Positions 43,630 through 54,730 of a DNA stretch of 64,000 nt are shown here, piece by piece. Positions within the stretch are counted from its first letter, which is position 1, and each line of letters begins with the position of its first letter. Both the position numbers and the translations under genes were made by a program. Source of the stretch: Aselliscus stoliczkanus (Eukaryota > Chordata > Mammalia > Chiroptera > Hipposideridae); the NCBI GenBank assembly GCA_033961575.1, contig CM066738.1, forward strand, positions 98,729,478-98,793,477, written 5' to 3'. The notes under the pieces are model-generated. The model was not told where the DNA came from. It saw only the letters and a program-made list of their open reading frames with translations, and did no database searches.

Positions 43630-44500
43630 GAAAGACAGAGGAAGCATGTGAAGAGATATGGCCCAGAATCTTTCAGATTTGATGAAGCCTCAGGTTTAGC
43701 AGGCCCACATGGAATTAGGCAATATGTGGACATGTGTTATAGAACTACCAAAGACCAACAGAAAATCCTCACAGTGACAAGAGAGAAAAGACAGATCACC
43801 TCTAACAGAATAACCACACTAACAGGAAGGGAATGCAGAAGACAATACAATAGCATCTTCAGAGTCCCGAGGGGCATAACTGTCAACCTAGATGTTTATA
43901 TCCAACTACTGTCACTCATGAATATGAGTGACGTAGGTTATAAGGTAAAAGCTGAGTGCTTCCCACTACTGAACCCAGGCTGGAGGCTCAGAATAAAGCG
44001 GTAGAAGAAAGAGGGATTTAAACTCCCAAGGAAGGAGTAAGATGCTAGATTATGAGCAAAGAAACTGGTAAATACGTTGGTTTATATAAACAACCTATGG
44101 TTATACAATAACTAGAGGAATAATTTGGTAGGATTTAAAATTAAGGTAAAACTAAATACTGGGAAAAATAGCATGTGTAAGGCATGAGGAGGTGATCAGA
44201 ATTGAAGAGTTCTAAGCTTTTTCCAAATTAGAGCAGAATAAAAACATCAGTTAACTTTAGACCCTATTAGATCGGGACCTATGTTAAATGTTTAAGAATA
44301 ATAACTAAAATAATACAAGTAGAATATATATCTTCCAAATCAATAGAGGAAACAGAATAAAGGAAACTCAGTCATTTCAAAAGTAGTTAGAAAAAGAGAA
44401 AAATAGTATGGAAAAAGTATGTTAAGAAAGCAAAAAATAAGATGGAAAAAGTTGAAATCCATGTGCAATTATAATAAATCCAAACTTACTAATATACTAC
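43630..44500 (+). mobile_element. Old L1 or HAL1 ORF1 remnant, sense
   Basis: The plus-strand frame ending at 44004 contains KILTVTREKRQIT and RRQYNSIFRV, corresponding to the C-terminal part of L1-type ORF1p (KIL..REKRQITY, RRQWNDIFKV). The frame stays open for about 125 codons from 43630, unusual for so diverged a copy. It then runs into non-coding sequence with AT-rich, HAL1/L1-intergenic-like text to about 44500. HAL1 is a half-L1 encoding only ORF1; the absence of ORF2 right after fits HAL1, but truncation is equally possible. Confidence 0.65.
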
Positions 44501-46384
44501 CAGTAATGGCAGCAAAAATGTACTTCATCTAGAAAATTAGAGGTATGGCTAGATTCAACAGTCATCTAATATATAGATTAGAAGGTCCTTATGAGCTGTA
44601 ACATTTGTGATTATATAATAGATATACAGATATAGCTATTTCTGTAACTATTATATATGTACACATTTATATAGTTCATAAATATGTATATGTATTTTTA
44701 TCTACCTACATACCTATCTAATCTATATATCTCAATTAAGCATGCACTAGATTCCAGCATTTCCCAATGTGGAAAATCAGTGTGGCCTAAAGATATGGGC
44801 CACAGAAAGGCAAATTACCCTAGAATTAACATGGCTCACCAATGGGAAGAGGGTGCTCAATGTAAAAATCGAAGGTTTGAGGAACTGACCAGGAGCACAG
44901 CATAGTAGGACTGCAAGTTTTAAGAATCATAAGGAAAAGAAAATGTAAGATCAAAGCAGAAAATAAGCAGACAAATAAAAAGTGCCTGCGGAATAGGCAG
45001 GAGTTTTATTAATAACTTCAGAAGAGCCTGGATAAGAAAAAAGCACAAACGGTGCCCTATATTTCTCCAATCTGGAGAGGTCTTGGAAATACTTTGAAAT
45101 CTGTTCTCCCAGGTTTGTTTTTCTTCTCCATCATACCTCACAAGGAACACAGAGAGTGATGTCCTGTCATTTTGATGCCTCTCTCTACTCAAATGGCAGG
45201 AACCAACCAGGTGAGTTGTCATAACGTAGATGAGCCTGGGATAAAAATACACCTTGGAGAGCTTGCTTCCTGATGACAGACTGAGAGTAGCTTGCTTTGA
45301 TTTGAGTGATTTGGAGCTTAAATTCAGTGCCAACCCTTATGAGTGTCTCGGGACGCTGGGTTAGGAAAGCGATTATGCCAGGAGTATAAGGTCTTTTGTC
45401 TGCCTTCCCTTAGAATTGTCTTTGATTGACAGACGGGTGACTCTGCCCAGCATCCCGATTTAAACTTATGAGTGAAAACAAACAGGTGAATTTTTTTATT
45501 CAGTACTCACTTCTGGGTTTACCTTTACAAGCAGTTCGTCCATCGAAGAGTCAAGTGTCCCAACTAATTAAAACTAACTACACTATCTGAGAATGCAACT
45601 CTTCCACGCATCCAATTTAATAATTTTGTTTCATAAAAAAACAAACAAAATAAAAAAAAAACCTTTGCTGCAGTTTCAAAACATAACAATTTAAAAATTC
45701 TTCATCTTAAACCCCAAATCTTGGTCTTCAGTTGGAGTAAGTGGGATGGACTAGTTTGTAGGGGGGCGGTCTCTCAGCCTGCCATCTCCCATCTTGCTCA
45801 AAATGGGGTTCCAATGAGCAGAGGAGGCAGGCCATTGAGCCACCCACCAGAAATGCAAGGTGACCTCCCACCACGGCTACAAAGGGAATCACACTGATGT
45901 GAGCATCTGTGGTGCCAAGGGTGCCTGTGATGGTGAACCAAGTGGATGGAACGGCTCCTGTTTTAGTGATATCTTTTGGTAGTAATGACCTTGAGTTCTT
46001 CACCAGTCATGGCTGGCATTTGTTCTGTTCTGATTGGGAGATACCATGCCTGGTTTTATGAATGTTTGGAAATCATCCCTGGTTTGCAGAGCATCAAGGC
46101 AATACTATTGTTTGCTTGTTTTTGATTTTTAGCAAAGGAGCTATTTCAGATTTATTTATAGCCTTGCCTCACTCCAAGTAAGAAGTGAATCCACGGGATT
46201 GATTCTAACTTAGATTTGAGTGACTGAAAATCATTTCTTCCTGCGTTTATGAAACCTTTCATTTTTGAGTGGGGTCTAAAGCATTGTTCAGATCTCATTT
46301 CGCCTTCAAATAAATGACTTCCCTGGAGATCTTTAATCTCAGGGTAATCTTACTCAACGTCTCACCATATGTGTACAAGCATGT
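44501..46384. other. Single-copy DNA, nothing recognised
   Basis: About 1.9 kb. Minus-strand frames at 44920-45333 (137 codons) and 45728-46003 (91 codons) have no domain I recognise and no clear splice framing. An A-rich run lies at 45636-45661. Confidence 0.4.
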
Positions 46385-46555
46385 CCGATCCCAGTTTAGG
46401 CTCAAGTGAAGAGTTTAAAACACTAATAAAAAAACCATATTTATGCATGCCTACTGTAGGCTGGGCACTTGCCATTTCATGTAATCCTCACACAAACTGT
46501 TGTACAGGAGACCATCACACAAAGCTCAGATTCAAATTCAGGTTCAAGGGGCCCA
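46385..46555 (-). repeat. MIR element, antisense
   Basis: ATATTTATGCATGCCTACTGTAGGCTGGGCACTTGCC, TTTCATGTAATCCTCACACAAACTG and a TTCAAATTCAGGTTCAAGGGGCCC end resemble antisense MIR; the dinucleotide core is eroded. Confidence 0.6.
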
Positions 46556-47004
46556 GACTCCCAAGCATTTCATACACATTGTAGTCTCCTTCTTCCAGGA
46601 TAAGGCTCTCAAGGATTGGGAAGCAGGGGGATTTTAAGACCATCGCTTCCCTGCTGGCTGAAATATTTTCATGTTTTGGAGCGATTCGTGGGATAGGAAC
46701 ACTTCTAGTCATGGAACTTTTTCAGAAGATTGGGGACCTGTGGGATTCTAGGGGACGTTGGGACACAGAGGGGACAGGATGGGGTTCAGAGCTGAGATGC
46801 GTAGGGCTTGCTTCAGGATGCAGGACTTACGAGAGAGATGGAGTTGAATCCAATTCCCCCAACTCTCAATTTGTTTTTGCTGTATTCCCTGTGATTTCAT
46901 CTTCTCCATCTTTAATTTATTCATACATCGCTCCTAGAAGCCCTCTTTTTAAAAACGAACCTAATCATGTCATTTTTCCTGCTTAGATTTTTGGAAATAA
47001 CTTC
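46556..47004. other. Single-copy DNA, nothing recognised
   Basis: About 450 bp between MIR and L1 pieces, no gene or repeat recognised. Confidence 0.4.
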
Positions 47005-47430
47005 TTATCAGACTCATATAAAATAAACCACTTTAAAGGGAACAATTCCGTAATATTCAGCACGTTTATAATGTTGTGCAACCATCAACTCCTTCCAGTT
47101 CCAAAACATTGTCATCATCCTAAAAGGAAACCCCGTATGCATTAAACAGTCACCCCTGTCAGCCCCTGGCAACCATTAATCAGCTCTCTGTATCTATAGA
47201 TTTCCCTCTTCTGGCTATTTCTTATAAATGGAGTCATACAGTAATGTAACCTTTTGTGACTGACTTCTTTCCCTTAGCAAAATGTTTCCAAGCTTTATCC
47301 AGCTTGTAGCATTTTTCAGTGTTTCGTTCCTTGCTATAGCTGAGTAACATTCCATTGCATGAATACACCGTAATTTGCTTATCCATTCGCCCATTGATGG
47401 ACATTTAGGTAGTTTCCGCCATTTGCCTAT
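47005..47430 (-). mobile_element. Old L1 3' end, antisense
   Basis: CTTTAAAGGGAACAATTCCG, AACCATCAACTCCTTCCAGTTCC, CAGCCCCTGGCAACCATTAATC, TTCTTATAAATGGAGTCATACAG, TTGTGACTGACTTCTTTCCCTTAGC, TATAGCTGAGTAACATTCCATTGC and CCATTGATGGACATTTAGG are antisense L1M wording in order. Ends within the ORF2 C-terminus. Confidence 0.88.
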
Positions 47431-47794
47431 TACACACTTTCTGTCTTTACCCACTCTACCCTTTCCCATTCTAACTTGGAGTTACCTAAGTGAGCAAAAT
47501 CCTGGAGGAGCCTGGGGGTGGGGGGCAGGCAATGAAGACCAGCTGTGAACAGATCCCAAGTTCTAACTGAAATGTTAGTGCTTCTCAATGTGTTCTCAAT
47601 ACTTTTCTGGAAAAGCCAAACCAAAGACTGAGGGTTCAGAAATGACTTCTGTGCACACTTTTTTCTTATCTATATCTGCATCACCCCACTTCTAAGAGGT
47701 GAAGTGCATGTTACCATCCTAGAGACGGGAGTGTGAGGCTGGGCATGAGGATGGTCAATTAAAACTGGCCTGTCGGGGACATGTTGAACTGTCA
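47431..47794. other. Single-copy DNA
   Basis: About 360 bp, nothing recognised apart from a short G run at 47514-47525. Confidence 0.4.
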
Positions 47795-48330
47795 TATATA
47801 TCAACTTTTTTTTTCTGGAAATTTTCAGACATGCATAAAAATAGAAAGGGTACTTTAATAGACTCTCACATATCCATCACCTAGCTTCAGTGATTAACAT
47901 CTGCTGTTCTTATTTTATCTATTTCCCCATCATCACTTTTTTTATTGCTTATTTGTCTTTGTTATTATTTATTTATTTGGTGCTGGGGTATTTTAAAGCT
48001 AATTCTAGACATAATATCATTTTCACTTGGACATATTTCATAGGTATATCTAACTTTCATTTTTAACATAACCACAATATTATTATCAGACCCTTCCCCC
48101 CAAAACCCTAGCAATTCCTCAGTATTATCAATTTGTGTTCAATTGTACCTCATTGCCTCAAATATGCCTTTCTTTTACAGTTGTTTTGTTCAATTCAGAA
48201 TCCAAACAAGATTCTGTCAATATTGCTTATGGTTAATATGCTCTTATATCTCTTTTGATGTGTAATTGTTTCCCTTTTTTCTTTGGTGCATTTATTAGAG
48301 AAATTGAGAATTGGGTCTTTTGTCTTGATG
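47795..48330 (-). mobile_element. Probable old L1 3'-end repeat, antisense
   Basis: CTGGAAATTTTCAGACATGCATAAAAATAG, CACATATCCATCACCTAGCTTCAGTGATTAACAT and TAAAGCTAATTCTAGACATAATATC resemble the mammalian L1-type 3' repeat 'attttcaaacatacag...ccaccacctagattctac...attaac...'. Subfamily unassigned. Confidence 0.45.
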
Positions 48331-48507
48331 AATTGTTGGTGTTGGCTGATTATTATTGGGGAGTGTTACTTAATATGTTCCTCCATCCCCCATAAATCAG
48401 CAGTAAGAGCTAGAGGCTTGATTAGGTTGAGTCAGTTTGGGATGGGTGGGTAGATTAGGAATAATGTATTTACCTCGTTTTTCTTTAAAGATTGATTGAT
48501 GGTTCAG

Positions 48508-49014
48508 TGCTGTGGTGGATGAAAAATAGTCCCCTAAAAGATACCTGTGTCTTAATCCTTGGGATCTATAAAAAAAAAACAAAAAAGAAGGAGGGGTACT
48601 TTTCTTTGTAGATGTGAGTCAGTTAAGGATCTTGCTATAGGGAGATTACCCTGGATTATCTGGTTCGGATCCAAATGCAATCACATGTATCCTTATAAGA
48701 AGGAAGAGGTTCCACTTCACACCAACAGAAGAAGAGTTGAGACAATCTGACTAAGGAGGCAGAAGATGAGAGTAATGCAGCCACAAACCAGAGAATACCA
48801 GCAGCTGACAGAAAATCGAGAAAAAAAAAAAAAATTCTCCCGGTGGAGCCTCCAGAGGGAGCATACATACATAGCCCTGCCAGCACCTTGATTTCCACCC
48901 AATGAAACTGACTTTGGACTTCTGGCCTCCAAAGCAATGAGAGAATAAATTCCTGTTGTTTTAAGCCATCGAGTTTGTGGTGATTTGTTGCAGCAGCCAC
49001 AGGAAATTAATACA
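48508..49014 (+). mobile_element. MLT1-type LTR (ERVL-MaLR), sense
   Basis: TG...CA element of about 507 bp: TGCTGTGGTGGATGAAAAATAGTCCCC, TCTTAATCCTTGGGATCT, GGATTATCTGG, ATCCTTATAAGAAGGAAGAGG, AGTAATGCAGCCACAAACCAGAGAATACC, GAGCCTCCAGAGGGAGCA, CACCTTGATTTCC, GGACTTCTGGCCTCC, AATAAATTCCTGTTGTTTTAAGCCATCGAG and GAAATTAATACA at the end. All MLT1 landmarks are present, better kept than in the copy at 16740. Solo LTR, no coding region. Confidence 0.9.
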
Positions 49015-49689
49015 GGTGTGATCTGCCTGATCCATCCATTAGAAAGTACCCCCTCAACTTTTCCAATAATAAATTTAGCTGCCATTGATTACGGTTGCCT
49101 AGATCTATTATTTCATTAGGGAGTGGAAAATAATTTTCAAATTCTGTCATTTTTTTTTCCTCCATTTAGTACACATGGTTTTTCTATATAAAAAAGAGCT
49201 GTTTTCCTCATCAACTATTTGATTAGCCTGAGTTCTAGTCCAAGTAAGGGAAGACAGGAGAGATGCTTGAGATTTTTCTTTAATTTATACATTTCCAGAA
49301 TAAGGAGCTGGTGCCTTAGCAACCTCCAAGGTGATCGATAAGGATTTGTGTTTATTTTTAACCTGTGGACCCATAGGTTTTCCATGTATCTGATAAGTTC
49401 CCATTCATTGCAGTCATCATTATTTATGACCCTCAAATGATCCCATCTTTAAATTATGGGATCTGCTTTTTAAAAAGCCAAATAAACCCCACAGCTGAGT
49501 TAAGATGGGTTTTTTTCCAGATTTGAAAAGTAACAACCGGTCATGAAATGCTGACCTACATACTGGTTTTCTTTGCGTGAGTGACACGCTCAAAAATTTT
49601 TTTTGTTTCAAAGCAATGGCAAAAATGAAGAACTATGAAGATATTTAATAAATCTAACCTCTCTCACCTTTTCATACAGTAACTCTAAA
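49015..49689. other. Single-copy DNA, nothing recognised
   Basis: About 670 bp, AT-rich, short frames only. Confidence 0.4.
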
Positions 49690-49852
49690 CCCTCCTTTCA
49701 CAAGAGGAGCACCTGGAGAGATTTTGAAAAATACTCCTGCCTGGTCCCTACCCCCAGGGGTGCTGAGTCTCTCCCCTGAGTGGGGTGATGATATGCTTTC
49801 AAAGCTCCCTAGGCAATTCTAATGTGTAATCAGGAGTGAGAACAATTGTCTA
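49690..49852 (+). mobile_element. MER5-type hAT DNA transposon fragment
   Basis: GAGCACCTGGAGAGATTTTGAAAAATAC, CCTGCCTGGTCCCTACCCCCAG, GCTCCCTAGGCAATTCTAATGTGTAATCAGGAGTGAGAAC matches the MER5A/B consensus wording (a short non-autonomous hAT-Charlie element) from the second half of the 5' end to the 3' terminus. Confidence 0.8.
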
Positions 49853-51559
49853 AAGCATCTGTCATACTCCCGAGATGGGTTAAAAAAAAAAAAGCCAATC
49901 CCAGATCTTCTGCCTTCTGCAAGTAAGAATCTCTAACAGTGACCATACATGGAGGTGGGTTGAAAGGCTGCCCATTATCAACGTGTATTCATGCCTCCGG
50001 ATCCAAGGAAGATTGTGTCATTAACAGAACTGAAGTTAAAAAAGCAAAAATACCATCCTACCCTGACCTTAGTGCCTCTGTTTAATATTTTGAATCCATG
50101 CTCAGGCCTCCCTTTAGGCTTTACCTTCCTTCTCCTGACTTTACCACCTAATGACATTGGTCTACAGGGATATCTCCAATAGATTGCATACAGGGTATCT
50201 GCTTTATTCACCTTTGTAGTCTTACTTTCCCATGCATAGAGCAGAGATTTAAACATAATTGACATTTAGTCAAGTTTGGTTTGGTGCAAGAAAATTACCA
50301 GAATTCTGTTTTCTACATCCAAGAAATTTTGTTGGTCTCTATTGGGTAAATGAAGAATTCTTGAAATATCCAGGCTTTGTCTACATTAAGTATAGATAAT
50401 TACTCATTTTACTTCAATTTATGCAGTTAAGGACCCTGGGTAAAAGATTCCAAATTTTACAAAGACACATGAAATTTAATATGCATCTCAACTTTTTAAA
50501 GTTTCTCCTTTTGAATATGTCTAGTGATAATAAAGGTAAACAGGTGTTTGAAAACATACTGTCATGAAGTACCAACCTGGCAGAAAACCTGTAGCATTTA
50601 TAATGAGAACAAAATCCAATTGAATTTGTAATTAGCACTTTTGAAATGTGCTCATTATTATTGTTATTATTAGCCACAAAAGTATGCAGCCTTGGCTCGC
50701 ACCCATTGGAATTTTAGAGCATGAATCCAGCCAAAAGCAGTTAGTATAGAACCCAATAAAAGAAATATGTTGCAAATTTTATGGAAGTAATTTTAAGTTA
50801 AATATCCAAGTAGGACTATCAATTAGGTAGAAATTATTCACTGTTATGGGTCAAAGAAAATGTTCACTTCTGAAGACGCAGATCCTTATTTTAAAATGTT
50901 CTAATAATTTGAGAAAAATGAATACACCCATGAACAAAATGTGTTTGGGGAATAATTCTGAATAAAGGAACAGTCATGGTTGAAGAGATATATCCCAGGG
51001 GAGCAGAGAGAATTTTAGAATTCAAGAACATGTCTTCATTGAGCATCGAGAGGAAACCACTCCAAAGACTTTCCAAAGCATAAAATCGTTCTGACCAACT
51101 TATTGCTGATGGTGCATGTAGGAAAAATGACTGGACACCCAACAAGCTTGCAGTTCACTTAATTAACAAACATTGCTGAGCAACCAGAAGGCATTGCATT
51201 AGGTGCTGTTGGAGAAATGTGGGTGATTTAGTAAATTGGATACATGTAATCATGGAAGGAATCATGGGAACAGTTATCAGTGAGACCAAGCAATAATCAT
51301 GGGCCCAATAGTAATTGCTCAGAGAGACACCAAGCAAAGCTATCAGATAAAGGCCAGGCTAGTCAGGAAGGGGAGATTTCTGGGAAAGATTTATTTTGAC
51401 GCAGATTCTAAATGATGCCTTGGCCTGATTGGGGGAAGGTTAGGAGATGCTTTTTAATGAGAGAACTCACATGAAGTAAGGCACATGGATTTAGTGTGAT
51501 TTGAGCCTTGAAGAGGGATGGCCAACACATTGATTTGGTTAAAACAGAAGAACTTGCCA
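49853..51559. other. Single-copy DNA, nothing recognised
   Basis: About 1.7 kb. A small L2-like block (GCTGAGCAACCAGAAGGCATTGCATTAGGTGCTG) may lie near 51173-51212. Frames of 60-95 codons have no family resemblance. Confidence 0.4.
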
Positions 51560-51665
51560 GCATTATTCTTGGCACATGATCAATAAGTGTTTATAGGTGC
51601 TTAATAAGAGTAGATGCTCAAGAAGTATATGAAGGTCCTCAGTAAATATTTGAGTATCAATGACT
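51560..51665 (+). repeat. L2/MIR 3' tail with four degenerate tandem copies
   Basis: Four successive blocks of about 20 bp vary on one theme, (g/c)NTCAATAAgtgtt: GATCAATAAGTGTTTATAGG, TGCTTAATAAGAGTAGA, TGCTCAAGAAGTATATGAAGG, TCCTCAGTAAATATTTGAG. The theme is the L2/MIR 3' end 'gtgctcaataaatgtt'. Confidence 0.5.
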
Positions 51666-52281
51666 TTGATCTTCCTGTTTTCCCAGGAGGGTATATAAAT
51701 AATACACTCAACACTTAACAGTGATGTAGTCCAACTCCAGATAGGACATGCCCATTTGGGAGCAGTCCTCCATGGACCTTATATCAGTCCAACTCTACTC
51801 ATTTGTATCTGTGTGACTCTGTATGCCTTTGAGAGTATGATCCTGGGTTTAAGTAGCATGGACGGAATGCCTATTCAGTTTTCCTGTATGATCGTACTTC
51901 TACAGGTTGAGACCACAATGACATTTTCAAAAAACAAAATAAACACAAATGGAGGCCTTTCAGATAATGTCTTGCCTCAGTCTCAGGGGTGGACCCCTCG
52001 TTGTCATATTTCTACAGTTTTCCTGCTCCTCTCTCTGACTCACTGTGTTTCTTTCTTTGTTCTTCTTTTTTCCCCCAATAAAGTTATTGAACTCCCTCTA
52101 TTTGCCAAGTCATTTCTAGAAAATGAACATGGCTATGGACATCTCAAGGATCTGTTTTAAGTGACTCAGTGGAGCAGAGATGGTTACAAAACAGAGTGAT
52201 AATTTCTGTGACTAGCTTGCTAGAGCAGACCGCTTCCCAGAGACTCTGATCTCATGGGTCTGGTGTGAGGCAAGCCACCGA
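51666..52281. other. Single-copy DNA
   Basis: A plus-strand frame of 134 codons (51756-52160) has no domain I recognise. No splice-site pair or upstream promoter is evident, so it is not called. Confidence 0.4.
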
Positions 52282-52367
52282 TTTTTTTTTTTTTTTTTTG
52301 AGGACAGTGTCACTGGCCCTCATATGTGGGACGGAACCGGGGCCACTGGCTTGGGCCACCGATTTTT
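52274..52367 (-). mobile_element. 5'-truncated type A SINE with 13-bp target-site duplication
   Basis: GCCACCGATTTTT occurs at 52274-52286 and 52355-52367. Between them, on the minus strand, lies CCAGTGGCCCCGGTTCCGTCCC (box B region), CACATATGAGGGCCAGTGACACTGTCCTC and poly(A) (T run 52282-52299). Only about 55 bp of SINE body remain. The 3' stop is the same as that of the SINE at 4896. Confidence 0.88.
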
Positions 52368-52408
52368 AACCTCTACCCCAGGTAATGTGCAGTCAGGATG
52401 GCGAATCA

Positions 52409-52606
52409 CAGTGGTTCTCAAATCTTGGTCTTTGGACCAGCAGGCTCAGCGTCTCCTGGTAACTTGTTAGAAATGCAAATTTTCAGGCCCCACCCCTGAC
52501 CTACTAAATCAGGAACTCTGGTGGAATGCAGGGGGGAGGGGCGGGCAGAGATATGTTTTAAGAAGCCTTGCAGGTGATTCTGGTGAATACTCAAGTCTGA
52601 GAACTA
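52409..52606 (+). mobile_element. MER5-type hAT DNA transposon
   Basis: Starts CAGTGGTTCTCAAATCTTGG and ends GATTCTGGTGAATACTCAAGTCTGAGAACTAC, the MER5A/B terminal inverted repeats (CAGTGGTTCTCAA / TTGAGAACCACTG with substitutions). In between: GTTAGAAATGCAAATTTTCAGGCCCC, CTAAATCAGGAACTCTGG and AAGCCTTGCAGGTGATTC. No coding capacity; moved by autonomous Charlie transposases, now extinct. Confidence 0.9.
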
Positions 52607-53379
52607 CGGAGTGGAATAGATTGATTCTGTGTCAATATATTGTGGAAATCGCCCAGGCTCCCACTCGGACCCCCTATCCTCCATCAAACCCCAGTCGTGT
52701 TCTTTTCTATTCCAATAGTCTCTTTTGAATGTAGTTAATTAACAAAGTTCTTGTTTCTTTTTGTTTTGTTTTGTTTTTCTATTACCATATATGTTCAGGG
52801 CTCTGAGGATGCCAAATAAATTCATCCCCAACTCCAGAAGTGTGAACCCAACCTTATCATAGGCATCATATAGGACTTTATATAATATATATACATATGG
52901 CAGTTCCTGGGACCCTTAAGGAATCAGAGGTTGGAAACCAGAGTTATAATAGACAACATGCTTCTCATATAGGCACTGCATGCCTCAGGAGATCCAGGGA
53001 ATAGTAGGAATCCTATGGGAAACATGGGAAGAGCAATCCTGGAAGGCTTCATGGAACAAAGCAAACTTGAGCTGAGCCTTGATACGTGAGTAGAATTTGG
53101 GTCATTGGCATGACAGAGAAGATGTAAAAAGCAAAGAAGCTCTTTAGGAGTTCCAGTGAAGACATTAGCCTAACCAGAGAGGGCAAGGTCGAGCTGAGAG
53201 GTGCATTAACTTTCCCAGCTGAACGCTCGGAAAAGTCTGGTATCTCAGTGACGCCCAAAAACACAAGTCAAAAAAGCAGATTTTTTTCATTTTCCTTAAT
53301 GCAAATCTGAGTTTGGGTGAATTGGCTCTCGATGGTTAGCTGAGCTGGCAGCCTGTTACGGGGCCAATGGGAGAGCTGG
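52607..53379. other. Single-copy DNA
   Basis: About 770 bp; a TTTTG-type simple run lies near 52758-52778. No gene recognised. Confidence 0.4.
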
Positions 53380-53530
53380 CTTAGAATCGTGTCCTAGATG
53401 TGAGGTGTAACCTCTCTGAGCTTTAGCTTTCTCTTCTATACAGGAGGAATGATGATTTCCCACCCCCTAGGCCATTTCTAACATTGAAATAAACTCACAA
53501 ATGTAAAATAACAAGCACTGCGGTAGGACG
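53380..53530 (+). repeat. MIR fragment, sense
   Basis: GCTTAGAATCGTGTCC, GTGTAACCTCTCTGAGCTTTAGC, TTCTATACAGGAGGAATGATG, CCCCCTAGGCCATTTCTAAC: sense MIR middle part, degenerate. Confidence 0.55.
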
Positions 53531-53639
53531 GCCCCAGGTAGATCCATGTACGTTCGCGTCCCTCTCGGCCTCCCTTGACCTAAATAGAATCAATGATTAG
53601 TTTGGATAAGAAGGGATGCAGCTGTCATTAAGTGTAAAA

Positions 53640-53868
53640 GCTGTGAATTCAGGGGCCTGGGCTGGGTCCCAGCCTACCACCAAAACATTGTGTAACCTTG
53701 ACCACATAATTTCATGAAATATCAATTCCCGCTTTGTCACAATCTGGAATAATGATTATTACATACTTCATGGGATTGCTGTGAAGATTTAATGAGGTCA
53801 TGCAAGTGAAAATGGCTAACGCAGTGCCTGGAACATAGAAACCCTCAATAACTGTTAGCGATTATTAA
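53640..53868 (+). repeat. MIR element, sense, near full length
   Basis: TGAATTCAGGGGCCTGGGCTGGGTCCCAGCC, TGTGTAACCTTGACCACATAATTTC, TCTGGAATAATGATTATTACATACTTCATGGGATTGCTGTGAAGATTTAATGAGG, GCAGTGCCTGGAACATAGAAACCCTCAATAACTGTTAGCGATTATT. These are all MIR blocks from head to tail. Confidence 0.9.
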
Positions 53869-54359
53869 GGAGGGAAAAGCTGTCAGCTCATGAGACAGGG
53901 TGCCAGTGCAGACTGCTGATCTCTGAAGGGGTTGTGCCTCTCTAGAAAGGAAAGATGTCACCTTCTTTCCCTCTCTTTTCTTAGCCTCCTTCAAAGCACC
54001 CCACTCTGAGACATCCCATTAGTAGCTCTGCTGTCTTCTTTTTTTTTCCTTCAGAAGAGCAGTCAATTGTAGAATCAATTTTAGATATGCTGCTCAGGGT
54101 ACCTAATGGCTGACTTGGGAATATCTTTTTCAGTGAAATTAATACTAACCAAAGGTCCCGGCCTGCCTCAAAGCCAATACTTTAATTTTTCTTTCTGATA
54201 CTCCAGTATGTGAAAAATGGTGAGAAATCAAAAGACAAATGTCCTCATCTCCAGTGTGCCCACTCTCTCCATCTACTCCCAAACCTCTCCTACAACTCCA
54301 ATCCTCGTTTCCATTATACCCAAGTGGAAAAATCCAATCCAGGGGTAACATTTTACAGC
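53869..54359. other. Single-copy DNA
   Basis: About 490 bp; no gene or repeat recognised. Confidence 0.4.
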
Positions 54360-54730
54360 TGATTTACAAATCCCTTAAAAGCGCCACGTTTAGCTCTGCC
54401 ATTGTTCCTTGTGCGCCATAAAAATAAGCGCCTGGAGAAGTCTTTGGGGTCTTGCTCTGCTGGGCACTTCCTTTCCGTATTTTTTGCTTCTCATTTTACT
54501 TGTTATTCCTTGACATGAAGCTGCAGCTCTAGGGACGATTGCACGCCCACTGTAAACCCCTATTATTGATCATGTACTTACATGGTTGGCAGCGTTTTAT
54601 GGAAGAGGACTAAATGATATAGTTGTTTCTATCCATTAAACTATACTGTTATCAAGGGATTGAAAACTGCCCTAAACATGGCAATTATTTTTGGAGCCTC
54701 TGTAATGTTTTAAATATAATTGCCTTGTAT
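54360..54730. promoter_or_regulatory. Candidate conserved non-coding element
   Basis: Repeat-free and motif-dense: AAAAGCGCCACG, GCGCCATAAAAATAAGCGCC (54413-54432, a MEF2/SRF-like A/T core between two GCGCC arms), GCACGCCCACTGTAAACCCC, and several ATTA-type motifs toward 54720. Called on appearance only. Confidence 0.3.

Noticed and set aside
43322..43651. Plus-strand frame ending in Cys-Val repeats
   Set aside because: Made by L2 sequence running into the GT microsatellite, not a gene.
44920..45333. Minus-strand frame of 137 codons
   Set aside because: No motif or family resemblance; no supporting context. A chance frame is the simplest explanation.
45728..46003. Minus-strand frame of 91 codons with hydrophobic stretch (VVGGHLAFLVGGSMACLLC)
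   Set aside because: Looks membrane-like but I recognise no family, and no splice sites or poly(A) of a processed pseudogene are convincing. Left as unannotated DNA.
51756..52160. Plus-strand frame of 134 codons
   Set aside because: Two hydrophobic segments but no known domain and no exon signals; not called as a gene.
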